From Nitrospina sp. (GTDB taxonomy: Bacteria; Nitrospinota; Nitrospinia; Nitrospinales; VA-1): 12,958 bases of DNA. This document shows, in pieces, positions 1 to 5,480 of the stretch. The translations under genes and the position numbers were made by a program. The notes under the pieces were generated by a model. That model ran no database searches, was not told the DNA's origin, and saw only the letters and a list, made by a program, of their open reading frames with translations. The stretch is from contig JABJCF010000146.1 in NCBI GenBank assembly GCA_018665625.1, positions 1 to 12,958 on the forward strand, read 5' to 3'. Position 1 is the first letter of the stretch; each line of letters starts with the position of its first letter.

Positions 1-12
1 AGCTATTCCCGC
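1..12 (-). tRNA. tRNA-Gly, 5' end only (cut by window edge)
   Basis: Read on the minus strand, positions 12 to 1 give GCGGGAATAGCT, which is the usual acceptor strand, positions 8-9 and start of the D stem of bacterial tRNA-Gly. It lies 27 bases downstream of tRNA-Tyr on the same strand, and Thr-Tyr-Gly is the known gene order in the thrU-tyrU-glyT-thrT-tufB type of operon. Only 12 bases are visible, so the anticodon cannot be seen; the identity rests on the acceptor sequence plus gene order. Confidence 0.65.
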
Positions 13-39
13 AAGTTCAACCAACCCCAAAATTCAGGA

Positions 40-121
40 TGGGGAGGGGAGGATTCGAACCTCCGAAGGCTGAGCCGACAGATTTACAGTCTGTTCCCTT
101 TGGCCACTCGGGAACCTCCCC
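40..121 (-). tRNA. tRNA-Tyr (anticodon GUA)
   Basis: The minus strand folds as a type II tRNA. The 7-bp acceptor stem is GGGGAGG (121-115) with CCTCCCC (47-41), the anticodon loop carries GTA within ACTGTAAATCT, there is a long variable arm, and a T arm with GGTTCGAATCC. The discriminator is A (complement of position 40). CCA is not encoded: the bases that follow are TCC, so the 3' end must be added by a CCA-adding enzyme. It is the middle gene of the visible Thr-Tyr-Gly operon. Confidence 0.96.
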
Positions 122-153
122 GAAATTTTGGGAAAAACGCGACCTCTAAAGCC

Positions 154-169
154 GGTTAAACACTTAACC
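154..169. repeat. small inverted repeat in the Thr-Tyr tRNA spacer
   Basis: GGTTAA-acac-TTAACC is a perfect 6-4-6 dyad in the 101-base spacer between tRNA-Thr and tRNA-Tyr. In the tRNA precursor it could form a short hairpin that marks a processing site, but it is AT-rich and weak. I see no hidden tRNA in this spacer. Confidence 0.35.
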
Positions 170-222
170 TTAAACCCCCAACGCAGGACCCTAGAACCCC
201 TTTCAAACCAATTATTTAAAAC

Positions 223-298
223 TGGAGCTGGCAAAGGGACTCGAACCCCCGACCTGCTGATTACAAATCAGCTGCTCTACCAACTGAGCTATGCCAGC
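223..298 (-). tRNA. tRNA-Thr (anticodon UGU)
   Basis: The minus strand gives a complete cloverleaf: acceptor GCTGGCA (298-292) pairs with TGCCAGC (233-227), the D arm is GCTC...GAGC, the anticodon stem GCTGA/TCAGC encloses loop TTTGTAA (anticodon TGT), and the T arm contains GGTTCGAGTCC. The discriminator is T (226) and CCA is encoded at 225-223, unlike the neighbouring tRNA-Tyr. It is the first gene of the operon in the direction of transcription, so the promoter must lie to its right. Confidence 0.96.
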
Positions 299-485
299 TC
301 AGTAAATTAAAAAACCCCCACTTTACACTTTGATTTTCAAAGCTGCAACTAAAATTGGAGGTTTTAGGCTATATATTTTCGATTTATCAGGATATTTTTC
401 CACGAAAGTGGTGTTTATGGTAGCAATGTAGCACGCCCCACGGTTTTTACCCAGAAAAAAAGTACCTATTTAAAAACTAAGCTGT

Positions 486-497
486 GGATTCTAGCAT
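486..497 (-). promoter_or_regulatory. candidate extended -10 promoter of the tRNA operon
   Basis: The minus strand reads ATGCTAGAATCC, i.e. an extended -10 (TGC-TAGAAT, -10 hexamer at 493-488). No good -35 is present 17 bases upstream, only a T-rich run. The same 12-mer with one change (ATGTTAGAATCC) precedes leuS at 12133-12144, and both are followed by CAGCTT, which supports a real promoter class. The start would fall near 481 and give a leader of about 180 bases before tRNA-Thr. A weaker alternative closer to the gene is TTGCAG-17-TAAAGT, minus strand, about 348-320. Confidence 0.5.
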
Positions 498-635
498 AAA
501 ATTTCTAAAAAAAAAATATTTTTAGCAGATATTTTTGACAAATTTTCTTTTAGTCTCCACCGGTAGCCAAATGTTTTCTGAGAGATACTCATATTTATTG
601 ACGCCAATAGTCCAATTTATCAATCAGAGTAGTTT

Positions 636-794
636 TCAAGTCAATTTTGCGCCCAATTTGCGGCCAATCGGCAAGGCCATCCAGTTTTTATAATCGCCAA
701 TTAGTTTTTTCTGATCCTGGCCCCTTACTCTTTCTTGATCATTCTTTATTTTAAGGGAAACTTTGGAATTTTCATCAAAACGATTCAATTTCAT
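636..794 (-). CDS. doubtful small ORF, 52 aa (68 aa from an upstream GTG)
   Basis: From the ATG at 794 the frame encodes a basic, charged 52-residue peptide beginning MKLNRFDENSK and ending GRKLGAKLT; a GTG at 842 would extend it to 68 residues. I recognise no family, signal peptide or membrane segment. There is no Shine-Dalgarno sequence at either start. In its favour, it is the only open frame in a 700-base gap and its composition (charged, few rare residues) looks protein-like rather than random. It may equally be chance or the remnant of a decayed gene. Confidence 0.2.
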   Translation of the reverse strand: MKLNRFDENSKVSLKIKNDQERVRGQDQKKLIGDYKNWMALPIGRKLGAKLT

Positions 795-994
795 AATAAA
801 CTTAATTTTTATCAATTGACCCAACCCTTCTGCATACCTCACCCTTTTTCCTTTTCAACGTCAAACGGTAAGCTTGGATCGTCCCCACACAAGATTTAAG
901 TAATTAATTATAAATAAATACATCAATTTTTTTGATAAACTAGGGCAAAACCAAACTTTCTTGAACTTTTGACAGCAAAAATAGAAAATAACAA

Positions 995-1939
995 ATGAAA
1001 AAAAACCTTACCTCCGTTCTTGATTACCGTGAACTATTTGTAAAATTACGACAGCTAAGAAAGCTGCGAACCTCCAGAAAAGAAAAAATTCCATTCAAAA
1101 TAAAAAGAAGGTATGGCAGAAAAGAATTGGAAGAGTTTGTCTCGGATTTTTGGAATGGAGGGTATGTCTATATGGAGACCGGGGATTATTTATACCTCCC
1201 TCCCATTAAAGAGATGAATGTCTTTTGGAAACTGAAGGAACCTTATATTCCAGAGGAGATTATAGAAAAATTCAGCAACCCGGGTAATGCCGTCATGGAT
1301 ATTGGAGCCAATATAGGTGAATGGACGCTTCGAATGGCTAACATGGTAGGGTCCGATGGTCGCGTTTATTCGTTTGAACCGAACCCCCTGATTAACAAAT
1401 CATTGAACAAAACCTTACGCGTCAACAATCTTTCCCAAGTTTCCCTCTCCCAATTTGCCCTAGACAACTGTTCTGGCGATTCAGAATTTACTACTCCAAT
1501 GGATGCGAATGACCGGGCGATTCACGGAGAATCAAGATTAGGCACCGAACAAGGAAATTGGAATATTCATACAGATGTTAGCAAGACAAAAACAATTAAA
1601 GTGAAAACCACTACCCTCGATCAATTTTCAACGGATAACTCGATAGACCGATTGGATTTCGTGAAAATCGATGTTGAAGGAAAAGAAATAAATGTTCTAG
1701 AGGGGGGACGGGAAACGTTTTCCCGTTTCCTCCCGGCCTTGGTACTCGAAGTGGGTTGCGAAGAGGATACCGACCGAAAAAAAATATCAGACCTTTTGCG
1801 CTCCTGGGGTTATGAAATCACAGGGATCATCGTAGCCCATGGGATCATTGAAATAAACTGGGAGCAATACACCAGCCTTAGTGATCCTTTCATTAAAAAA
1901 TACCCTTCCAACGTCCTATTTTTGGGTAATAAGAAATAG
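995..1939 (+). CDS. FkbM-family SAM-dependent methyltransferase
   Basis: The 314-residue protein has the FkbM methyltransferase fold (Methyltransf_21). The SAM-binding motif I is MDIGANIGEW at 101-110, followed by the acidic ribose-binding strand YSFEPNP at 125-131. The family's late motifs are KTTTLDQF (204-211) and DFVKIDVEGKE (221-231), then LEVG (251-254), and the chain ends with the typical SNVLFL (305-310). The first ~95 residues are a basic, family-variable region with no signal peptide or membrane span, so the enzyme should be cytosolic. Members usually O-methylate sugars or polyketides; the acceptor here is unknown. It stands alone: the nearest genes on both sides are on the minus strand. 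A sugar of LPS or capsule is a possible target given the LPS genes nearby, but that is inference. No Shine-Dalgarno sequence precedes the ATG (A-rich leader). Confidence 0.92.
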   Translation: MKKNLTSVLDYRELFVKLRQLRKLRTSRKEKIPFKIKRRYGRKELEEFVSDFWNGGYVYMETGDYLYLPPIKEMNVFWKLKEPYIPEEIIEKFSNPGNAVMDIGANIGEWTLRMANMVGSDGRVYSFEPNPLINKSLNKTLRVNNLSQVSLSQFALDNCSGDSEFTTPMDANDRAIHGESRLGTEQGNWNIHTDVSKTKTIKVKTTTLDQFSTDNSIDRLDFVKIDVEGKEINVLEGGRETFSRFLPALVLEVGCEEDTDRKKISDLLRSWGYEITGIIVAHGIIEINWEQYTSLSDPFIKKYPSNVLFLGNKK

Positions 1940-1944
1940 CATCA

Positions 1945-1977
1945 AAAATGTTGGGAGTGGTTCAATTCCAGCATTTT
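1945..1977 (+). terminator. intrinsic terminator after the FkbM gene
   Basis: Five bases after the stop codon, AAAATGTTGGGA (1945-1956) pairs with TTCCAGCATTTT (1966-1977) across a 9-base loop: a 12-bp stem with two G-T wobbles. The stem is flanked by matching A and T tracts, which makes it a plausible two-way terminator, also serving the minus-strand lipoprotein gene that ends at 2025. Confidence 0.75.
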
Positions 1978-1997
1978 CTGTGAAACCAACGGACGGA

Positions 1998-2030
1998 ATT
2001 GCACTCATTACGAATGCAATTTGTTTATTT
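1998..2030 (+). terminator. second hairpin with T-rich tail
   Basis: ATTGCA-C-TC (1998-2006) pairs with GA-A-TGCAAT (2012-2020), nine positions with one C-A mismatch and a 5-base loop, followed on the plus strand by TTGTTTATTT. It could be a back-up terminator behind the stem at 1945-1977. It touches the stop codon of the convergent minus-strand gene. Confidence 0.4.
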
Positions 2031-2489
2031 CGAGTTTCGACGCTTTTTATTTCTTCGGAATTTTTTAGAGGATTTCTTTTTTCTAACCGATTTCAGCTCA
2101 GAATCTTTTTGAGCAACTCTAAACTTGGATTTGCAAAACTTTGCAGTATATTTGAAGTTGTAATAATCCACCGAGTTCTGCGCATCCTGAAATGAGGCAA
2201 TATAAGGAATGATCAAAGGGGAAGATAACAAATAAAGCCACGCTTTATCTTTTTCACCGGTATACCATTGCCCACCACCAGGGATCATAGAATATAAAAA
2301 CGCAATATCCCTATCAAAGTATTGATATTCCTTGTCACAACCCGCCTCGATAAGAGTCTCCATCTCTCTTTCCATGGCTGGAGTGATCCGCTTGAATCCC
2401 ATAGGCGACCCACCGCCCCCCTTCAACCAACAACCGGGAAGCAAAAACAGAACGCCCAGGATTCCTATGATTCTAAAAAATCCTGGCAT
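2025..2489 (-). CDS. small lipoprotein with membrane segment and highly basic C-terminus
   Basis: This 154-residue protein opens with a signal peptide (hydrophobic stretch at about 7-17) and a lipobox LPGC, with Cys20 as the likely lipidated residue. The middle holds SMIPGGGQWYTGEKDKAW (67-84), matching the PG-x-GQ-x-Y-x-G-x-x-x-K-A motif of small membrane proteins often annotated as DUF5683/TM2-like, followed by a hydrophobic segment at about 83-99. The last ~30 residues are dominated by Lys and Arg. There are further cysteines at 51 and 119. Function is unknown. With lipid anchor plus one further membrane segment, the basic tail could face either side; binding of acidic LPS or nucleic acid is speculation. 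It is transcribed from its own strong promoter at 2527-2555 and is convergent with the FkbM gene. No Shine-Dalgarno sequence is evident, so the ATG at 2489 is chosen because it begins a classical signal peptide. Confidence 0.8.
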   Translation of the reverse strand: MPGFFRIIGILGVLFLLPGCWLKGGGGSPMGFKRITPAMEREMETLIEAGCDKEYQYFDRDIAFLYSMIPGGGQWYTGEKDKAWLYLLSSPLIIPYIASFQDAQNSVDYYNFKYTAKFCKSKFRVAQKDSELKSVRKKKSSKKFRRNKKRRNSK

Positions 2490-2526
2490 ACGACACCAAA
2501 TTAAATAACTCTTTTTATTTCAATAG

Positions 2527-2555
2527 ATTATAGGAAATTCTACGGGAAAGGTCAA
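2527..2555 (-). promoter_or_regulatory. sigma70-type promoter of the lipoprotein gene
   Basis: On the minus strand TTGACC (2555-2550) and TATAAT (2532-2527) are separated by exactly 17 bases. Transcription should start near 2520, giving a leader of about 30 bases before the ATG at 2489. A short dyad, GTCAA-tgccgg-TTGAC (2551-2566), overlaps the -35 box and could be an operator, but five-base arms are weak evidence. Confidence 0.8.
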
Positions 2556-2618
2556 TGCCGGTTGACGGATTTTGAATTATTTGGATGAATAGCGTATTTA
2601 ACTGAGTAAATGAAGATA

Positions 2619-3806
2619 TTAAAACTTTCCGTCTGCCATATAAAAATCTACTTGTTTGGATGGTGCATCAAAAGGCAAATCGTACCAGTTTTCCCAGTTC
2701 GAATTGATCCGAAATCCAATAATATCTGCTTTTTTTCCGGGCATTATTTTTCCGCAAGGGAGCCGCAAAATTTCCGCTCCAAAACGCGTTGCCATCGTTA
2801 AGATTTCTTTACGGCTCACATCAGGCAATAGTTGATCTGCCATACGTATTTCTTCAAGAAAATTCAGCGAATCATTGCTAGCCATCGAATCGGTTCCCAA
2901 TGCGACGGGAATTCCTGCATCAAGCATTTTTCTAACGGGAAGGATTTTCGAACGCCCAAACCATTGTGTGCTTTTCGGGCAAAACACTGCCGCTTGAACA
3001 TCATCTATATCCCCTTCAATATAATTGCAATGAACAGCAACCATGTCATCCAGCGCACCTATAGATTTAAGATAACGGGAAGGGGTTGTAGCCGGGGCTT
3101 GCCAACTCTCATCAAAAGCCTGCCTGTCTTTTAGGAGACCCAATAAAGGACCTTCGCCTTTATCAATGAACTGGACTTCTTCATCAGTTTCGGCAAGATG
3201 TGTAGACAGTAAGCATCCATACTTTCTGGATAAATGATCCAGTTGACGCAACAATTTTTCGGACACAGAATAAGGCGCGTGAGGGGCGATCCCCAAGGTC
3301 CAACTCGAATCATGAGATTTTAAAATAGCCTCCACTTCTTTGGTGAGGCCATCAGCCTTGTCTTTTTGGAAACCAATAATTTCTAAAAACAAAACGCTTC
3401 GAAATCCTAATTCCGCAATGGACTTTAACAAGGCTGGATCAGCCACATAATCTGCCAGACCTGTTACTCCAGAAGATTTCATATCATTAGCACCCAAGCG
3501 GATGCCGTTTGCCCTTTCCTCATTGCTTAATGCAGAATTGAGGGGAATCAAATCGCTGATCCAACCGGCAAAGCTTTCTGAAGGTGAAAGTTTATTTGCA
3601 AGGGCCGTCAAACTAAGGTGACAGTGGGCGTTAACAAACCCGGGCATTAGCAGATGGTCAGAAAGGTCCAATGTTGCTTCTGCACTCTCTTTTCCGCTAC
3701 ACGAGGAGATTTCTAAAATGTTTCCATTTTCTATTATTAATTCGCCGTTTTCAATCGGCTCACCGCATTGGGTAAGTAAAGCGCCGAATTTTATTCTCAA
3801 AGGCAT
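2619..3806 (-). CDS. amidohydrolase, MtaD/SsnA/aminofutalosine-deaminase-like
   Basis: The 395-residue protein is a metal-dependent amidohydrolase of the cytosine/adenosine deaminase branch. Metal and catalytic residues are all present: NAHCH (His61, His63), PHAPYS (His176), THLAETDEE (His203, Glu206), AVHCNY (His259) and GTDSMASND (Asp306). The CPKS...WFG motif (277-284) and a C-terminal GKIMPGKKADIIGF segment are typical. Related enzymes deaminate S-adenosylhomocysteine, methylthioadenosine or aminofutalosine, the last being a step of futalosine-route menaquinone synthesis; I cannot tell which from sequence. It is the last gene of the lpxK operon. The ATG at 3806 lies 5 bases past the stop of the preceding gene; a GTG at 3812, sharing a base with that stop (TAGTG), would add two residues. 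Translational coupling is likely because neither start has a Shine-Dalgarno sequence. Confidence 0.88.
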   Translation of the reverse strand: MPLRIKFGALLTQCGEPIENGELIIENGNILEISSCSGKESAEATLDLSDHLLMPGFVNAHCHLSLTALANKLSPSESFAGWISDLIPLNSALSNEERANGIRLGANDMKSSGVTGLADYVADPALLKSIAELGFRSVLFLEIIGFQKDKADGLTKEVEAILKSHDSSWTLGIAPHAPYSVSEKLLRQLDHLSRKYGCLLSTHLAETDEEVQFIDKGEGPLLGLLKDRQAFDESWQAPATTPSRYLKSIGALDDMVAVHCNYIEGDIDDVQAAVFCPKSTQWFGRSKILPVRKMLDAGIPVALGTDSMASNDSLNFLEEIRMADQLLPDVSRKEILTMATRFGAEILRLPCGKIMPGKKADIIGFRINSNWENWYDLPFDAPSKQVDFYMADGKF

Positions 3807-3811
3807 AAGCA

Positions 3812-4270
3812 CTAAAAATAAGTTTTATTCCGGTATTTCAGGTAGGTCTCACCGAGTTGACCCCGCAACACCTTTTCTTCTTCTCTGGCTCGGAAAATAT
3901 TTAGAGGAACGACCACTACAAAAACATAAACAAGGCAAATCGTGGAGCCACAAGCCAAAAACAATCCGCCCAGGGTCAAAACAATTCCAACATAAATTGG
4001 GTGTCGTACATAGCTATACACTCCGCGAGTCACCAATTGGTCTGTGCCAGGTAATACAGCTAATGAAGGGCCCAGTGTCAACATTGCAAGAATCCAAAGG
4101 ATAACTCCCACCCCACCCACAGCCAACCCCACATAAACCAACTCTTCGTGACCGAACCCAAAATTTTTGGGGCCAAGATAGGCCATTATTAACGGCAAAA
4201 GATATAGCGATGGGACAAAAATATTCAGTAAAAAACGCTGGTTTGAGCTGAGGTTTTTAATTTCGATCAT
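3812..4270 (-). CDS. isoprenylcysteine/phospholipid methyltransferase-like membrane protein
   Basis: This 152-residue polytopic protein has hydrophobic segments at about 14-32, 43-65 and 93-124. The signature of the ICMT/PEMT family is present: TRGVYSYVRHPIYVG (81-95), the SAM-binding RHP element, and the conserved tail RAREEEKVL (127-135) followed by YLKYRNKTYF. Members methylate lipid or carboxyl groups at the membrane; bacterial ones are mostly uncharacterised and the substrate here is unknown. It lies 69 bases downstream of lpxK and overlaps the alternative GTG start of the amidohydrolase by one base, so it belongs to the same transcript. The context hints at a lipid or envelope substrate, but bacteria do not generally prenylate proteins, so the protein name should not be read literally. 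Confidence 0.87.
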   Translation of the reverse strand: MIEIKNLSSNQRFLLNIFVPSLYLLPLIMAYLGPKNFGFGHEELVYVGLAVGGVGVILWILAMLTLGPSLAVLPGTDQLVTRGVYSYVRHPIYVGIVLTLGGLFLACGSTICLVYVFVVVVPLNIFRAREEEKVLRGQLGETYLKYRNKTYF

Positions 4271-4289
4271 TTCACAGGGGGAGACAATT

Positions 4290-4306
4290 GGGAAAAATCT
4301 TTTCCC
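4290..4306. repeat. perfect 7-3-7 dyad between lpxK and the ICMT-like gene
   Basis: GGGAAAA-atc-TTTTCCC is the only structure in the 69-base gap between the two genes. There is no T-run beyond the stem on the minus strand, so it is a poor terminator; it may be an attenuating or RNA-stabilising hairpin that sets the relative level of lpxK and the downstream genes. Confidence 0.5.
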
Positions 4307-4339
4307 TCTATAAATTTTATATCCGCAAAAAAGCTAATG

Positions 4340-5434
4340 CTAGTTGCCTCCACGGTTAGTGGTAGAGCGGCGACTCGTAGTAATTTGGTTGTTGAAAATT
4401 TCTCTGCCTTCCAGAATTTCCAAGTCGATCACCACTTTATAAACGGGAAAAGAAAATTTTATATCTTTTAACTTAACCGCATCTTTTTCAGAAACGAGGA
4501 TAAATTTGGCTTCTTCCTGCAAGGCTCGCGATTCTAATTCTTTAATATCATTTAAGCTGTATTCATGGTGATCGGGAAAAGCCTTAAACACTTTTAGCTG
4601 CGCCTGGGTGTCCTGTAAAATCTGGCGAAACCCTTCCGGGTTTGCAATTCCACAAAATGCGACCACAGGTTGATTCTTTAAAACATCGACATCGCAAACA
4701 TCACCCGTTTCCATATTTATTAAGGAATCCAAACGAAGGTGCGTTTTTATTTGTGGCATAGATCCAAGGTATTTCGAAGGAAATTTAATGGGACCTCCCA
4801 AGTAACGCGTAAAGCAGACCATATCTGCTCTTCTGGATTCACTTGCCGGCTCACGCAATTCGCCTGCAGGAAATATATGGTTGTTTCCCAAAGGTTTTTG
4901 ATGGTCACAAAGCAGGATGTCCAAGTCTCTACGCAAGGCCAGATGTTGGAATCCATCGTCAAGAATCAATGTATCGACTTCATAATTTTCCAAAGCATAA
5001 CGTCCTGTCTGAAGCCTGTCGGAACCCGTAATTATGGGAACGTTTTTAAGCTTTTCCGCCATCATTACAGCCTCATCACCCACCCATTCAGGCGAAAGAA
5101 GAACGGATTTCCCATCGCAAACCACGTTTACCGGCTTATTGGATTTACCGCCATACCCTCGGGTGAGGATAGCTGGTTTGAAACCGTTTCCTCTCAAGGT
5201 TTCAGCAATCATCATAACGAAAGGGGTTTTCCCAGTTCCACCCAGGGTTAGATTTCCCACACTGATTACCCTGCAATCGAGACTGCGTTGTGGGAATATT
5301 CCCCATCGATAGGCCCACAACCGAAAATGATGGCCGAGAAGATAAAAAAATGAGATAACCCTCAAAAACCAGAAAATTGGGAACCAGTACCATTTCCGAT
5401 TTGGGGATATGATTTTGTAAAATAGCTCTGACAT
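4340..5434 (-). CDS. lpxK: tetraacyldisaccharide 4'-kinase LpxK (lipid A synthesis)
   Basis: LpxK phosphorylates the 4' position of tetraacyldisaccharide-1-phosphate to give lipid IVA, at the cytosolic face of the inner membrane. The 364-residue protein has the family length. An N-terminal hydrophobic stretch (about 18-37) is the membrane anchor, then the P-loop GNLTLGGTGKT (60-70), TRGYGG (91-96), GDEAVM (119-124), the Walker-B-like DDGFQH (159-164), PAGELREP (189-196), FPDHHEYS (286-293) and SEKDAVKL (315-322). The ATG at 5434 is preferred; a TTG at 5443 would add three residues. No Shine-Dalgarno sequence is visible. It heads a minus-strand operon with the ICMT-like and amidohydrolase genes and is divergent from waaA, whose product acts on the LpxK product. 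The final ~12 residues are a polar Ser/Thr/Arg tail. Confidence 0.96.
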   Translation of the reverse strand: MSELFYKIISPNRKWYWFPIFWFLRVISFFYLLGHHFRLWAYRWGIFPQRSLDCRVISVGNLTLGGTGKTPFVMMIAETLRGNGFKPAILTRGYGGKSNKPVNVVCDGKSVLLSPEWVGDEAVMMAEKLKNVPIITGSDRLQTGRYALENYEVDTLILDDGFQHLALRRDLDILLCDHQKPLGNNHIFPAGELREPASESRRADMVCFTRYLGGPIKFPSKYLGSMPQIKTHLRLDSLINMETGDVCDVDVLKNQPVVAFCGIANPEGFRQILQDTQAQLKVFKAFPDHHEYSLNDIKELESRALQEEAKFILVSEKDAVKLKDIKFSFPVYKVVIDLEILEGREIFNNQITTSRRSTTNRGGN

Positions 5435-5463
5435 ATTTATCAATATTTTTAAAATCTTTATAG

Positions 5464-5473
5464 GAGTATACTC
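5464..5473. promoter_or_regulatory. perfect palindrome, candidate two-way -10 element for lpxK and waaA
   Basis: GAGTATACTC is a perfect 10-bp palindrome inside the 46-bp gap between the divergent genes. It presents TATACT (5 of 6 matches to TATAAT) on both strands: plus 5467-5472, minus 5470-5465. No good -35 is seen on either side. If used, the plus start would fall at about 5479-5480, making the waaA mRNA almost leaderless, and the minus leader before lpxK would be about 24 bases. A repressor operator is the alternative reading. Confidence 0.4.
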
Positions 5474-5480
5474 TTAGGAT

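Larger units (their letters stand above)
299..994. other. 696-base AT-rich stretch, mostly non-coding
   Basis: This stretch separates the minus-strand tRNA operon from the plus-strand methyltransferase and must hold promoters for both. On the minus strand it contains the candidate tRNA promoter and a long tRNA leader. Small dyads are CTTTGATTTTCAAAG (328-342), CCAC-GAAA-GTGG (400-411) and ATCAA-TTTTT-TTGAT (921-935). Long A and T runs occur around 508-536 and 901-935. Only one doubtful small ORF (636-842, minus) is open. I could not settle a promoter for the gene at 995: a TTGAAC near 960-966 and a perfect TTGACA near 968-973 are present but have no well-placed -10. Confidence 0.5.

Noticed and set aside
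34..310. Two short ORFs (66 aa minus, 60 aa plus) across the tRNA region
   Set aside because: They run through the tRNA genes themselves; peptides such as GTRTPDLL are typical translations of tRNA sequence, not proteins.
968..996. TTGACA as a -35 for the FkbM gene
   Set aside because: The hexamer is perfect but a -10 at the usual spacing would fall on the start codon; no acceptable -10 is present.
1881..2195. 104-aa plus-strand ORF after the FkbM gene
   Set aside because: It overlaps the FkbM end out of frame, crosses the terminator hairpin and runs antisense through the lipoprotein gene.
4739..5312. Three plus-strand ORFs of 62-170 aa
   Set aside because: All lie wholly inside lpxK on the opposite strand, whose frame has clear family motifs.
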